Source: FEN-1219 sp964503125
GTDB taxonomy: Bacteria > Pseudomonadota > Gammaproteobacteria > Steroidobacterales > Rariloculaceae
Assembly (NCBI GenBank): GCA_964503125.1
Contig: CAZCZE010000064.1
Location: forward strand, 1-64,000
Reading direction: 5' to 3'
DNA length: 64,000 nt
In this document: positions 43,060-53,800 of the stretch, piece after piece
Position numbering within the stretch: position 1 is the first letter of the stretch
Layout: each line of letters begins with the position of its first letter
The notes under the pieces: generated by a model
Databases searched by the model: none
Told to the model about the DNA's origin: nothing
The model's input: the letters and a program-made list of their open reading frames with translations, nothing else
Program-made: the position numbers and the translations under genes

Positions 43060-44745
43060 TCAAAGATTGCGGCGCGCTAGCTCGCCGACCGCGTGATCGA
43101 CGGCGCGCGCCGTGAGCGCCATGTACGTCAACGACGGGTTCACGCACGATGCCGACACCATGCACGAGCCGTCGGTCACGAACACGTTGGGCGCGTCCCA
43201 GACCTGGTTCCAGCGGTTCAGCACCGACGTCTTCGGGTCGTTGCCCATGCGCGCCGTGCCCATCTCGTGGATACCCATGCCCATTGCGTACTCGCGGTCG
43301 TACGGCACGACGTTGCGCACGCCGGCCGCCTCGAGCAGCTCGGCCATGTCGTTCATCATGTCGCGCCGCATCGCCTTCTCGTTCTCGCCGAGCTCGCAGT
43401 CGATCGCGAGCACGGGCAAGCCCCATTTGTCCTTGCGAGTCTTGTCGAGCGTCACACGGTTCTCGTGTTGCGGCAGGATCTCGCCGAAGGCGAGCCCACC
43501 GATCGTCCACGCACCGGGCTCGGCCGCACGATCCTTGAAGTCCCCGCCCACACCGGCCTCGCGCACGGCGCGTTGCCAACCCTGGCGGCTCGCACTGCCC
43601 TGGTAGCCGAAGCCCCGCAAGTAGTCGCGCTTCTCACCGAATAGATTGCGGTAGCGCGGGATGTAGAACCCGGTCGGGCGGCTGCCGTAGTAGTACTGCC
43701 CGTTGAGCGCCTCCTCGGCGAGCGCGCCTTCGGCGCCGACGCGGAAGTGATGGTCCATCAAGTTGTGGCCGAGCTCGCCCGAGCTGCTACCGAGGCCCTC
43801 GGGCCACACGTCGGTGGCCGAGCGCATCAAGAGCCAGGTGCTGTTCAGCGTCGACGCGCAGAGGAACACGACGCGCGCCGTGTAGTCGGTCGTCTCCTCC
43901 GTCACGGCGTCGATCACGCGCACGCCCGTCGCGCGCTGCCGGTCGCGGTCGTAGAGCACCTCGGACACGAGCGAGAACGGCTTCAGCGTGAGCCTGCCCG
44001 TCGCCATCGCCGCCGGCAGCGTCGACGATTGCGTGCTGAAGTAGGACCCGTAGGGGCAACCGAGCCAGCACGCGTTGCGGTACTGGCACGGCGAGCGGCC
44101 CGGCAGCGGCTGCGTGAGATTGGCGACGCGGCCCGGGATGATGCGGCGGCGGCCGTCGAATAGGCCGCGCACGCGGCCGGCGATGATCTCCTCACCGCAG
44201 TTCAAGGGCATTGCGGGCTGAAACTGGCCGTCGGGCAGCTGCGCCATGTCCTCGCGCGAGCCCGAGATACCGGCGAACCGCTCGACGTGGTCGTACCAGG
44301 GCGCGAGCTCCGGGTAGCGGATGGGCCAGTCGACGGCGATGCCCTCGCGGGCGTTCGCCTCGAAATCGAAATCGCTCCAGCGGTAGCTCTGCCGCCCCCA
44401 GAGCAGCGAGCGCCCCCCGACGTGATAGCCGCGATACCAATCGAAGCGCTTGACCTCGGTGTACGGCGACTCCTTCTCGTTGACCCACCAATCGAGGTTG
44501 CGCTCGTTGAGCGGGTAGTCGCGCCGCAAGACCGCGTAGGCCTCTTCCATCGCGTAAGTGCGCCCGCCGCGATGCGGGTACTCCCACGGGCCCTTGAACG
44601 CGTTGACGTAGTCTTTGACGTGCTCGACGTTCTTGCCGCGCTCGAGCAGGAGCACGGTGAGCCCCTTCTCCGTGAGCTCTTTCGCCGCCCAACCGCCCGA
44701 GATCCCCGAGCCGACGACGATCGCGTCGTAGTTCTGGTTCGCCAA
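43060..44745 (-). CDS. GMC-family FAD oxidoreductase
   Basis: Product of 561 aa. N-terminal FAD-binding 'YDAIVVGSGISGGWAAKELT' (6-25) with 'LLLERG' beta strand, GMC signature 'GGRSLLWGRQSYRWSDFDFE', and C-terminal 'GMGIHEMGTARMG' with 'LTYMALTARAVDHAVGEL'. The catalytic His-His/Asn region is 'HEMGTARM' plus 'CVNPSLTYM'. Oxidises an alcohol or sugar; electrons probably pass to a cytochrome. With the downstream subunit 3 it forms a gluconate/sorbitol-dehydrogenase-like pair. Substrate unknown; adjacency to a TonB-dependent receptor suggests imported small molecules. Confidence 0.92.
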   Translation of the reverse strand: MANQNYDAIVVGSGISGGWAAKELTEKGLTVLLLERGKNVEHVKDYVNAFKGPWEYPHRGGRTYAMEEAYAVLRRDYPLNERNLDWWVNEKESPYTEVKRFDWYRGYHVGGRSLLWGRQSYRWSDFDFEANAREGIAVDWPIRYPELAPWYDHVERFAGISGSREDMAQLPDGQFQPAMPLNCGEEIIAGRVRGLFDGRRRIIPGRVANLTQPLPGRSPCQYRNACWLGCPYGSYFSTQSSTLPAAMATGRLTLKPFSLVSEVLYDRDRQRATGVRVIDAVTEETTDYTARVVFLCASTLNSTWLLMRSATDVWPEGLGSSSGELGHNLMDHHFRVGAEGALAEEALNGQYYYGSRPTGFYIPRYRNLFGEKRDYLRGFGYQGSASRQGWQRAVREAGVGGDFKDRAAEPGAWTIGGLAFGEILPQHENRVTLDKTRKDKWGLPVLAIDCELGENEKAMRRDMMNDMAELLEAAGVRNVVPYDREYAMGMGIHEMGTARMGNDPKTSVLNRWNQVWDAPNVFVTDGSCMVSASCVNPSLTYMALTARAVDHAVGELARRNL

Positions 44746-44815
44746 ACCTCACCCCCTTGCGCTTGGCCCGATGTTACTGGGATTCGAGCTGCCTCGTTGA
44801 CGCGCGTGGTAAGGC

Positions 44816-44851
44816 GGCTCCATAATGGAGCCATAGATCCATTGTGGAGCC
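44816..44851. promoter_or_regulatory. Palindromic operator of the toxin-antitoxin operon
   Basis: GGCTCCAT-a-ATGGAGCC (44816-44832) is a perfect 17-base palindrome, followed by TCCA-ttg-TGGA (44838-44848) extending to another TGGAGCC half site. The TGGAGCC half sites repeat at a 19-base step. The array ends 9 bases before the antitoxin ATG and contains its likely ribosome site (GGAG), so antitoxin binding would block expression. This is the usual arrangement for ribbon-helix-helix autorepression. Confidence 0.75.
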
Positions 44852-44860
44852 GCTGCTGCT

Positions 44861-45130
44861 ATGCCCGTGAATCTATCGGTGAAAAACGTGCCGGATGAGC
44901 TCGCCGAGCTACTCCGACGTCGCGCCGCCGCCAACAAGCGCTCGTTGCAACGGGAGCTCATGAGCATTCTCGAAACGGCTGCCGGTCGTGCGGTAGCGAG
45001 CTCAGCCGCCCTCGCGCCACACCGCGACGCGATCACGGTCGAGGAGCTCATGGCCCTCTCGCGCAAGCTGTTTCCAAAGGGCACCGAGAGCTCCGTCGAG
45101 TTCATTCGCCAGATGCGCGACAGCCGGTGA
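44861..45130 (+). CDS. FitA/VapB-like ribbon-helix-helix antitoxin
   Basis: Product of 89 aa. 'VNLSVKNVPDELAELLRRRA' then 'AANKRSLQRELMSILETAAG' is an Arc/MetJ-type ribbon-helix-helix with the beta strand at 3-8. The C-terminal tail (50-89) would wrap the PIN toxin. No strong ribosome site other than GGAG 11 bases upstream inside the operator. The toxin gene follows after 3 bases. Confidence 0.87.
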   Translation: MPVNLSVKNVPDELAELLRRRAAANKRSLQRELMSILETAAGRAVASSAALAPHRDAITVEELMALSRKLFPKGTESSVEFIRQMRDSR

Positions 45131-45133
45131 TAC

Positions 45134-45598
45134 GTGCGCAAGCGCTCGTGGAGTTTGCAGGTCGCCGAGCCGAAGGCTGCGTATGGTCATCGGCCGCCGC
45201 TCGTCATCGACGCGAGCGTGATGGCAGCCGCACTGTTCGGCGAGGACGCCAGCGGTGAAGCGGGCGCCTTGCTGCTCGGCCGGGCGCTGCATGCTCCGCA
45301 TCTGCTCGACCAAGAGATCGCCAGTGTCGGTCAGAAAAAACTGCGGCGCGAGGGTGTGTCGCGCGACAGCGTGACCGCTGCGTTACTCGCTTATGGGCGG
45401 CTGGCGATTGTGCGCCATGCCGTCGACGCGGCGCACGTCGTCAGCGTTGCCGAGCGCTACAGCCTTACGGCCTACGACGCTGCCTACCTGTGCGTGGCCG
45501 AGCAGCTTCCCGCACCACTCGCGACGCTCGACGACGAGCTTGCCGCGGCCGCGCGCGCGTACTTGAGCACCGACTCGCAAGTACACGACCGCGAGTAG
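45134..45598 (+). CDS. PIN-domain VapC-like toxin
   Basis: Product of 154 aa. Acidic PIN residues are present: Asp in 'LVIDASVMAAALFGED', Glu in 'HLLDQEIASVGQ', Asp in 'TAYDAAYLCVAE', and Asp in 'LATLDDELAAAA'. PIN toxins are Mg-dependent RNases that cut tRNA or rRNA. It starts with GTG at 45134 and carries an extra 21 residues before the first beta strand, unusual but without a better start. Cotranscribed with the antitoxin. Confidence 0.88.
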   Translation: MRKRSWSLQVAEPKAAYGHRPPLVIDASVMAAALFGEDASGEAGALLLGRALHAPHLLDQEIASVGQKKLRREGVSRDSVTAALLAYGRLAIVRHAVDAAHVVSVAERYSLTAYDAAYLCVAEQLPAPLATLDDELAAAARAYLSTDSQVHDRE

Positions 45599-45634
45599 TC
45601 CCGTTCCGCTGTTAGACGAGCGTGCGCGGCACGT

Positions 45635-48600
45635 TCATAACGCGCCCGTGAAGTTCACGAACACGCCACGGTGATCGAAGCTCAGGTCGGTCAGGTCGTC
45701 GGAGAAGTCCGTGAAGTTATAGCCCACGCCCACCTTGAAGTGCTCGTTCAAGCTGCGCGACACCACCACGAGCGCGCCCGCGCGCTGGTCGTCCAGGTCC
45801 GGCATCTTGAGCACGCGGCCCTCGATCATGCCTTCCCAGTCCTCCTTGAAACGGAAGTCGGCGCGGATCACGAAGAGATCGGCCGTGTTGTCGAAGAACT
45901 CGGCGTTGTCGCGCGTCAAGCTCATCTCGCCGCGCCGATGCGCGTATTTGCCGCCGATCGACCAGCGCGGCGTCAGGTCATACGTGAGATCCACGGCGCC
46001 GACATGGCTCTTCTGGATGAACTCCGCAGCCGTGCTGCGCAGCGTGATCTGGTCCGTGGTCGGCACGTTGTAGAGGTACGTGTACTTGATCAGCGTGTTG
46101 AGGCGGTCGTGGCGCACGGGGCGGTACGCGTAGCCGAGCACGGCCTCGGTGTACCCGCCGTCGTAAAACTGGCCGAGCGAGCTCAAGCTCTCCGAGTGAT
46201 TGAGCTTGCCGAGCAGGCGCGACGCGTCCGAGAACTGATACTTGAAATTGTTGCGCCAGAGCCAGGTCTTGCGCGTGCTCGACGAAAGATCCGGAGCCTC
46301 GGTCTCATCGAAGCGGTACTCGATGCCGCTCGAGAGCTGCAACGCCGTGAAACCGTAGCCGACGCGAAACCCCGCGGCGCGGCGCTGCGTCTCCGCGCCC
46401 GTGAGGGCGTCGCGCAACGTGCCGATGTCGGTGTTCGCGCTCAAGTTCAACCGCTCGGTGGGCGCCAGGCTGATGCCCGTCGCGTGCGTCAGGCCCGACG
46501 AGAAGTCGCTGTTGCGGTACCGCTCCTCCAAATAGACGCTCGTGCTGTCCGACAGCCGCGTCTTGACGCCCGCGACGGTGTTGCCCTCGCTGCCGCGCGT
46601 CGCGAGCGACCCCAAGTCGGTGCGCTCGTTCTCGAGCGCGTAGTTCAGGTACAGCGTCGTGCGGTCGTTGTGCAGGTAGTTCGTGCCGACTTTGCCGCCG
46701 GCGCCGAGGTCGCCGTCCGAGATCTCGGCGTCGATCTTGAGGCGCTCCGTGATGCGGTACGAGCCGCCGGTGCCGACGCGGCCGTTCTCCTCGCGGTTGC
46801 CGTCGATCGCCACCGTGTCCTGCACGAAGCCGTACGCGCTCCAGCGGCCCTTCGAGTCGTAGCCGACCTGCACGACGGCATCGGTGCGCTCACCCTGCTG
46901 CTGCGTCAGCGGCACTAGACCTGAGTCGTCGCGGCGCTCGTCGCTGCGCACGCCGGTGCTCACGGCCCAGTTGTCGTTGAGGCGATAAGCGATGTCGATC
47001 TCGTGCGCGCTCGCGGTCAAGCCCTGCGCCGCCTCGCGGTGGTCGGACTTCGCGCGCAACGCGACGCGCTCGCTCACGGGCATCTGGAACGTGCCGCCGT
47101 AGTGCTCGGTGTCGGTCAGCGTTTGCAGGCCCGGCGCCGCGTAACCGGCATCGAGACTCTGCGTGTATAACGTGACCCGGCCGCGCGCACGGTCCATGAA
47201 GTCGTCGAGCGCCAAGCTCACGTCGGCGCGGTAGCCGCTGGCCTCCGCGTTCGCGAACGAGGCGTCGGCGTAACCCGAGAAGCCGAAGCCGCCGTCGTCG
47301 GAGCGCACGACGTTCGACAGGAAGCCCTCGGTCCGCGCGCCTTGCAGCTTGAACCACGAGTCGGAGGTCAAGCGCACCGTGACGTCGGCGGCCTCGAGGC
47401 CGCTGTCGACGTCGCCCTCGTCGTTCGAGTTCGCCGTGAGGCCCACCTTGACGCGCTCGCCGAACCAGTAGTGGCCCTGCGCGCCGACCGAGAGTGCGTC
47501 GAGATCCTCGAAACCCGGCGTGTACTCGTAGCGCACCACGAGATACGCCTCGTCGCCGCCCACGGAGCCGTCGCGCACGAGCAGTTCGTCCTGGCGCGAG
47601 GAGCTCAAGGGCTCGGTCAAGAGCATGCGGCCTTGCAGGTAGTCGATCTCGTAGTCGATGGCCGGCGTCAGGTTCACGACGCCCGTGACGAGCCCCGACG
47701 CGCGGTCGCGCAACTCGATGCGCACGCGCTCGGAGCCCGTGAGGACGTCCTGGCGCCGCAGGTAGTAGAGCGAACCGCCCGTGCCGCGGAACTCCTCGCG
47801 GCTCGCGATCGTGCCGGGCTCGGCCGTGAAGCCGTCTATGCCAAAGCGCCGCTCGCCGAAGCTCGTCGTGCGCTCGCTCTCGTAATGCAGATTCGCGCCG
47901 TACAGGCCCCGATCGACCTGCGCGAGCTCGTTGTTCATGTAGCCGATCCTGAAGTTGCCCCACTGGCCGTAGTTCTCGCCGTGGCCCACCTTCACGTAGA
48001 ACTTGCCGAGTGTCGGGGCCGCCTCCTCGACCGTGCCGTCGTCGCCGAACGTCGGGAAGTGGTAGTCGGGGTCGATGCGGCGGAACAGCGAGTCCGGCGA
48101 CTTGTCGAGGAAGTTGCTGAAGAGATCGCCGAGCGGTGCGTCGCGCGTGTCGGCGCTCGCCGTGAGGTGCCAGCCGTCGTTGAATTTGCCGTTGACGTAG
48201 AACGCGAGCCGCGCATCGGCCGACGAGTCGAAGTCGTAGGCCGGATTCTCGCCTTGCAGCAGCTCTACGGGTCCGTTCGTGTCGTTGCTCGTCAGCGTGA
48301 CGTCGGCCAGGCCGACGTAGAACCAGTCCTTGCGCGTAAGCTCGATGTCGCGCAGGTAGAGATTGCCGTTGCCCTGCGGGTCGAGGATCGCGACCTCGAC
48401 CGTGTGCACGCCCGACGGCAGGATCTCCTGCGCGACGAAGCTACCGTTCGCAGCGACGGGCACGGCGCGGCCCGCGACGTAGACGGTGTGCCCCGGCGGC
48501 ACGGCGCTGCCGCGCACGGTCACCGAGCCGCTGCCGAGCGGTATGTTGCTCAATCCTAAGTTGTTCTCGCCGTAAGCCACGCGTAGCGCGCCGTCCTGCG

Positions 48601-50854
48601 TCGCGATCGCCGCGGGTGCCGGCGCCGGCGGCGCCACGAGCGGTACCGCAATCTCGTCCGCGTAGGGCGCACCCGCCGTCGAGATGGCCTCGGCGAGCAA
48701 CGCACCTTCCGCGTCTTCGGCCCGCGCGGGCGGCTCGGCCTCGACAGGCGCCGTCTCGCGGTACGCAATCCAGAGTCGTTGCGGCACCGTCTCGTCGAAC
48801 GTGCCGCCGCGGCCGTAGGCTCGCAGCACGTATTTCAGCTCGCGCGCCGGCGTCGCGAACAGCGCGGGCTCGGGCAGCCATTCGCCGGAGCCGTCGGGCC
48901 CGAACACCACGATACCCACAGGCTGGGCCTCGAGCGACTGCGCGAGCTCGAAGATGCGCACCTCGGCACGCTCGATGAAGTGCGCGTAGTTCGCGTACAT
49001 CGTGAAGCGCACGGGCTCGGCGGCCCAGCCTTGGCGGTCGCGGTAGAGCGCGACGGTCGCGGGCTCCGCCGCCACGGCGAGGCGCCGGTCGGCCTCGATG
49101 CTATCGAAGCCGAACTGGATATCGGCTTCCTGGAGCGCCACGTCGGTGCAGCGCTGCACGTCGGCCGAGCTGCGGCCCTTGTCGTCGAGCGGCTCGCCGT
49201 CGACGGTGATACGCATGAGGTTCAAGGCGAACGCGTTCTCCGGCGTCAGCTCGCGTGTCAGCGGCGTGATCTCGACGCCGTCGTAGTCGTCGAGCTCGGC
49301 GACCTCGTCGTAGACGAGCTGCACCACGACGTGCGACGTCTCGCCCTGCACGAAGCCGGCGTTCACGACGTCGTCGGAGTGCACGTAGCCGCGGCCCTCG
49401 AACTCGGCCTGTTCGGGGGCGAGCTGCATGTCGGCCGCGATCGTCTCCATCGCGCGGCGCGCGCGCGCCGCAGAGAGGCCGATGTCGTCGGTGTAGACGA
49501 GCGTCGTGCGCCGCTCGAGCCGCTCGTTGCGCGTGTAGCCGACGAAGCGCAGGCGCGCGTTGGTCCTGCCGGCGATGTCGTCGAGGCCGCGGCGCAGGAG
49601 CCCCGTGAAGCCGGCCGGCACTTGCGGCAAGCCGTTCTCGATCGCGAGCTCGGGCAGCGCGCCCCACGGCGGATCGTAGATACGCGTGACCATCTCCGTG
49701 CCCGGCGCCGGGCAGAGCTGCGGCTCGTCGGGCAGCTCCTGGAGCGGATCGTCGTACCAGAACTCCACCTCGACACGGCGGTTGAGCGCGCGGCCCTGCG
49801 CCGTCGCGTTCGAGCTTACGGGCCGCGCCGTGCCGCGGCCGTCGCTGTCCACGGCGGCCGTCGCGAGCTTGAGCTCCTCCTGCACGGCCAGCGCGACACG
49901 CCGCGCTTGCGCGCGCGAGAGGCCAACGTGGTTGCCGTAGATGCGCGCGTTGCGCTCGGTCAACGGCGCGTCGTCGGTGTAGCCCACGAACTTGACGAGC
50001 ACATGGTGCCGGTCGCTCAAGTTCCCGACGGCTTGGCGAACCTGCTCGACGTAGGCCGGCGTCACCTCGACGGCTTCCTCGCCGAACCGTAAGGGGGCGA
50101 CGACGTTCTGCACGCGCGTGCGCCGCTCGTTGCCGTCGACGTAGCGCAGGCGGCACAGCGTATCGATGCGGCAGACCTTGACGCGCCGGAACTCCGCCGC
50201 GACGAGCACCTCGTCGAGCGCCGTGCCCTCTCTGACCTCGTCGTACCAGACTTCCACCTCGACGCGGCGGTTCTGCGCGCGCCCGGCCTCCGTCGTGTTC
50301 GAGGCCACGGGCCGCTGATCGCCCGCCCATTCGTACGAGACGCCCTCGGGCGGCAGAAGGAGCGTGCGCTGCAGGAACTCGGCAACCTCGCCGGCCCGCT
50401 CTCTCGACAAGCCTTCGTTGTCGCCGAACACGGCAGCGAGCGCGGGCGACAACGGTTGCGTGTCGGCGTGACCCACGAGGTGCAGGCGCACGTTGCGCCG
50501 GCCCTGCATGCGCTCGAGGACTGCCTTAAGCTCGGCGACCGTGCTGTCGGGGATCTCGGCCACGCCCACGGCGAAGCGGACCGGCGGCACGAGGTTCGCG
50601 AGCTTGATCGTCGTAAGCTCCTCGGCCGCGACTTCGCGCACCTCGAGCCGGTCGCCGGCTTGCGTCGCGAGCAGGCTCAAATCGTGCACCCACGGCGTGG
50701 GCTCGATCTCGCCCGGCAAGTGCCGCTCGACGGCCTCGCCGCGCGGCGGCTCACGCAAGAGCTGTGCCTCGGCGGCGCCCGCGGCCGCGAGCGCGCCGGC
50801 GAGCAGCAGGTGCGTCAGGCGTTTCTGCATCGCCGTCAGCCGCGTCCGCGTCAT
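45635..50854 (-). CDS. Giant outer-membrane protein with three OmpA-like domains and beta-barrel
   Basis: Product of 1739 aa. Signal peptide (ending AAEAQ) then three successive OmpA/MotB-like domains: about 75-200 ('VRLHLVGHADTQPL', 'NTTEAGRAQNRRVEVEVWYD'), 205-340 ('VLVKFVGYTDDAPL', 'NATAQGRALNRRVEVEFWYD') and 365-480 ('ARLRFVGYTRNERL', 'IGLSAARARRAMETIAADMQ'). After a linker and a PEGA/Ig-like segment ('VYVAGRAVPVAANG') the last ~700 residues are amphipathic strands ('RIGYMNNELAQVDRGLYGAN', 'YNFTDFSDDLTDLSFDH') resembling a large barrel. The first ATG at 50854 overlaps the upstream DUF11 gene stop (ATGA) and has GGGGGA; the two genes are translationally coupled. It may anchor or export its DUF11 partner. 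Confidence 0.85.
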   Translation of the reverse strand: MTRTRLTAMQKRLTHLLLAGALAAAGAAEAQLLREPPRGEAVERHLPGEIEPTPWVHDLSLLATQAGDRLEVREVAAEELTTIKLANLVPPVRFAVGVAEIPDSTVAELKAVLERMQGRRNVRLHLVGHADTQPLSPALAAVFGDNEGLSRERAGEVAEFLQRTLLLPPEGVSYEWAGDQRPVASNTTEAGRAQNRRVEVEVWYDEVREGTALDEVLVAAEFRRVKVCRIDTLCRLRYVDGNERRTRVQNVVAPLRFGEEAVEVTPAYVEQVRQAVGNLSDRHHVLVKFVGYTDDAPLTERNARIYGNHVGLSRAQARRVALAVQEELKLATAAVDSDGRGTARPVSSNATAQGRALNRRVEVEFWYDDPLQELPDEPQLCPAPGTEMVTRIYDPPWGALPELAIENGLPQVPAGFTGLLRRGLDDIAGRTNARLRFVGYTRNERLERRTTLVYTDDIGLSAARARRAMETIAADMQLAPEQAEFEGRGYVHSDDVVNAGFVQGETSHVVVQLVYDEVAELDDYDGVEITPLTRELTPENAFALNLMRITVDGEPLDDKGRSSADVQRCTDVALQEADIQFGFDSIEADRRLAVAAEPATVALYRDRQGWAAEPVRFTMYANYAHFIERAEVRIFELAQSLEAQPVGIVVFGPDGSGEWLPEPALFATPARELKYVLRAYGRGGTFDETVPQRLWIAYRETAPVEAEPPARAEDAEGALLAEAISTAGAPYADEIAVPLVAPPAPAPAAIATQDGALRVAYGENNLGLSNIPLGSGSVTVRGSAVPPGHTVYVAGRAVPVAANGSFVAQEILPSGVHTVEVAILDPQGNGNLYLRDIELTRKDWFYVGLADVTLTSNDTNGPVELLQGENPAYDFDSSADARLAFYVNGKFNDGWHLTASADTRDAPLGDLFSNFLDKSPDSLFRRIDPDYHFPTFGDDGTVEEAAPTLGKFYVKVGHGENYGQWGNFRIGYMNNELAQVDRGLYGANLHYESERTTSFGERRFGIDGFTAEPGTIASREEFRGTGGSLYYLRRQDVLTGSERVRIELRDRASGLVTGVVNLTPAIDYEIDYLQGRMLLTEPLSSSRQDELLVRDGSVGGDEAYLVVRYEYTPGFEDLDALSVGAQGHYWFGERVKVGLTANSNDEGDVDSGLEAADVTVRLTSDSWFKLQGARTEGFLSNVVRSDDGGFGFSGYADASFANAEASGYRADVSLALDDFMDRARGRVTLYTQSLDAGYAAPGLQTLTDTEHYGGTFQMPVSERVALRAKSDHREAAQGLTASAHEIDIAYRLNDNWAVSTGVRSDERRDDSGLVPLTQQQGERTDAVVQVGYDSKGRWSAYGFVQDTVAIDGNREENGRVGTGGSYRITERLKIDAEISDGDLGAGGKVGTNYLHNDRTTLYLNYALENERTDLGSLATRGSEGNTVAGVKTRLSDSTSVYLEERYRNSDFSSGLTHATGISLAPTERLNLSANTDIGTLRDALTGAETQRRAAGFRVGYGFTALQLSSGIEYRFDETEAPDLSSSTRKTWLWRNNFKYQFSDASRLLGKLNHSESLSSLGQFYDGGYTEAVLGYAYRPVRHDRLNTLIKYTYLYNVPTTDQITLRSTAAEFIQKSHVGAVDLTYDLTPRWSIGGKYAHRRGEMSLTRDNAEFFDNTADLFVIRADFRFKEDWEGMIEGRVLKMPDLDDQRAGALVVVSRSLNEHFKVGVGYNFTDFSDDLTDLSFDHRGVFVNFTGAL

Positions 50855-53800
50855 TCGCGATTCCCCCTGCGCCGCTCGCGCGCATCGGTCGGCTCGCCGC
50901 GCCGCCAGAACACGTCGGGCTCGATGGCGAGCTCGTACGCCGGGCCGCCCTCGGTCGTAGCCCAAGCCTCTTCGATCTGCCGGCGCAGCGCTTTGAGGCG
51001 CGCGTCGACGAGCTGCGGGTCCTCGAGATCGGCGAGATACGACAGGCGCAGCACCGCCGGCGCCGCGCGCAGCTCTTGCAGCAGCAGCTCGAGGCGCGGC
51101 CGCCAGAGGTCGCGGATCTCGATCGCGCCGGGCTCGAACACGGGGTCGGCGAGATCGAGGCCGATGACGCGATGGATCGACGCACCGAAGCTGAACTCGA
51201 GCGCCTTGCCGCGCGTCGCGCGGTGGATCTGAAGCGACTGCGTCGAGCCGCGGAAACCGCTCGGCAGCGTGCGGTCGTCGAGCTTGAGCACGAAGTTGGT
51301 GCCGCGGCCTTCGTGCGGCGTGACCGCGCACGTGATGTGGAAGCGGCCGTGCTGATCCGTCGTCGCGAGCAGGCCGCGCGCGGTCGCGAGGCGCACGCCG
51401 GGGATGCCGCGCTCACCGTCGTCCTGGAGGCCGTTGCGGTTGCCGTCGTCGAACACCTTGCCCAAGACGTCCGTGCAGTCGAGCGCGGGATCCGGAACGA
51501 TGCGCACCGTGGCTTGCGCCTCGGCCGACACGGCGCCGCCCGTGAGCGAGCTCATGGCCTGCGCGCGGTTCACGAACTCGCCCTCGCCGACGCCCGAGCC
51601 GACGGCGAGCAAGAACTTGAGCTCATGGCGGCCGTCGGGTGTAACGGTCAAACCCGACCACGACAGCTCGCGGCCGGCCAACGTCGGCTCGGTCGGCACG
51701 CCGTCGAGACGCGCCGAGCCTTCGACGTAGCGGAAGCCGGCCGGGAAGCGGTCGATGACCGTGACGTCGGGCAGGTTCACGCCGACGCCGTTCGTCAGCG
51801 TGATGATGTACGGCACGAGCTGGCCGCGCGCGACGTGCACGAGCGGCGTCGTCTTCGTCACGGAGATCGACTCGTCGAGGTCGAGGTCGAGCGGAATGTG
51901 GTTGTTGAAGATCTGGCTCGAGCCCGGCACGAAGCTGTCGTCGAACAACAGGTGCAGGTGGTAAACCGTGCCGGGCGTGCCCGCGGGGACCGACGCCGGC
52001 GGTTGTAGCTCCGACGCCGTTGCCTCGCAGTGCTGCGCCGTCGCGGGCACGGCGTCGTCGATCGACGCCGGGCACGTCGGCACGGCGAACGCGGCCGTCG
52101 CCGCCGACGACAGCGGCGGAATGAGGCTCGACACTTGCGAGAGGTACGCGACCGACGGCGGCGTGACGCTGATGAGATACGCGCTGCCGCTCGGGCACGC
52201 GGGATCCGCGAAATTCAGATCGAACTTGTACCAGCCGTCGGTGAGCGTTACCTGGCCTTGCTGGTTCACGTCGTAGAAGCAGGCCGAGGGCAGCGGCGTG
52301 CCGCTGCCCGGCGCGACGAGGCTAACCGTCGCGCCCGTGAGCGGGGCGCGGCTCAGCGAGTCGTAGACCACGCCGTTCGGGTCGATCGGCAGGTTCAGGT
52401 CCTGGAGGTTGCTGCCCGAGAGCACGACGATGTCGGTGATCCGCTGCAGGCCGTTCGTGAAATCGGAATCGGCCTCGCCGAGGAGCGCGGTGCTCGCACC
52501 GGCACCGGGCCTAAGGAAGCGCAGCTCGTAGGTGTCCGTCGTGTTGTAGTTCGGCTCGACGCCGCTCATGCGGTAGACGCCGTCGGGCGCCGTGCGCGCG
52601 ACGTGCGCGACCGAGCCGTTGAACAAGAGCTCGACGTCCCAACCCGCGAGCGCGGTCTCGTTCGCGTCGTAGAGGTCGTCGAAGTCCGCGTCGTGCCACA
52701 CGCGGCCGTTGACGAGGCCGACGCCGAGGATGCCGCCGACGTCGATCGACACGCTTGCGCTCGCCGTTTGCACGGGGTCGTTCCAATAGACGGTGCCCGT
52801 GTTCGTGACGCGCGTGCCTACGCCCAAGTTCGGGTCCAGCACGGCCCGGAAGCGCAGCGTGATCGTGCGGCCCGGCTCCAAGGCGCCATAGGTCGTCGAG
52901 TAGTCGGCGGTCAGCAGCGAACCCACGACGGTGATCCCGGTCGTCGCACCGTTCAGCGCCCACGACTGATCCACGAAGGTGAGATACCCCGGAGTCGGGA
53001 CCGCGATGTCGTCGCGGATCACGACCTCAAACGCCGGCACGGTGCCGACGTTCGTGGCCTGCACCACGTACTCGAGCGTCGCGCCCGCCAGCGCGGGGCC
53101 GCCGCCGACGACGGCAACGTTCTTCGTGATTCTGAGCTCCTGCAGGTTGCCGACGACGACGACGGTCGGCTCGGGCCCGGTCGCGGGGTTGCCGTCGCCG
53201 TCGGTCAAGAGATCCGGCAGCTCGGCCGTATCGACGACGGCCTGGTTCGCGATCACGGTGCCGGGCGGCACGCCGTCGTTCACGCGCAGATCGAACGTCA
53301 CGACGGCCGACTGGCCGGGCGACAGGGTGCCTGCGCCGGCGCCGGGCAGCGGCGGCGTCAAGTTCGACGAGCTCACGTCGACGCCCGCAATCAGCGGCGA
53401 TACGCCGCCGTCGGGTCGGCCGACGGGCAAGGCGTTCAGCGTCATCGAGTCGGAGACGTAGGTCGTGTTCGCGGGCACCGAGTCGCGAAGAACGGCCTGC
53501 GTGATCGGCAACGTGCCGTTGTTGTAGACCCTGATCGTGTAGCGCAGCACGTCGCCCGCGTCGACGATGCCAGGCGACATCGCGTCGACTTGCAGTGCCG
53601 CCGACTTCTCGGCGTACAACAACGGCACGATCGTGACGGTATGCGCGTCTTCGTGGTCGACGACACCGACGGTGCCATCGGTCAGGGTGCGCGTGTAGGC
53701 AGTGCGGAGCGGATGCGCGGCTTGGGCGTTGTACCACTGAGTCGCGCCGGCCACGTTCGTTAGCGGGGCGCCATACTGAGTGCCCGAGTCGAGCTGCGTG

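Noticed and set aside
47342..48559. Open frame of about 400 codons on the plus strand inside the giant OmpA protein gene
   Set aside because: Composition is dominated by Val/Arg/Ala with no motif; the opposite strand carries the conserved domains.
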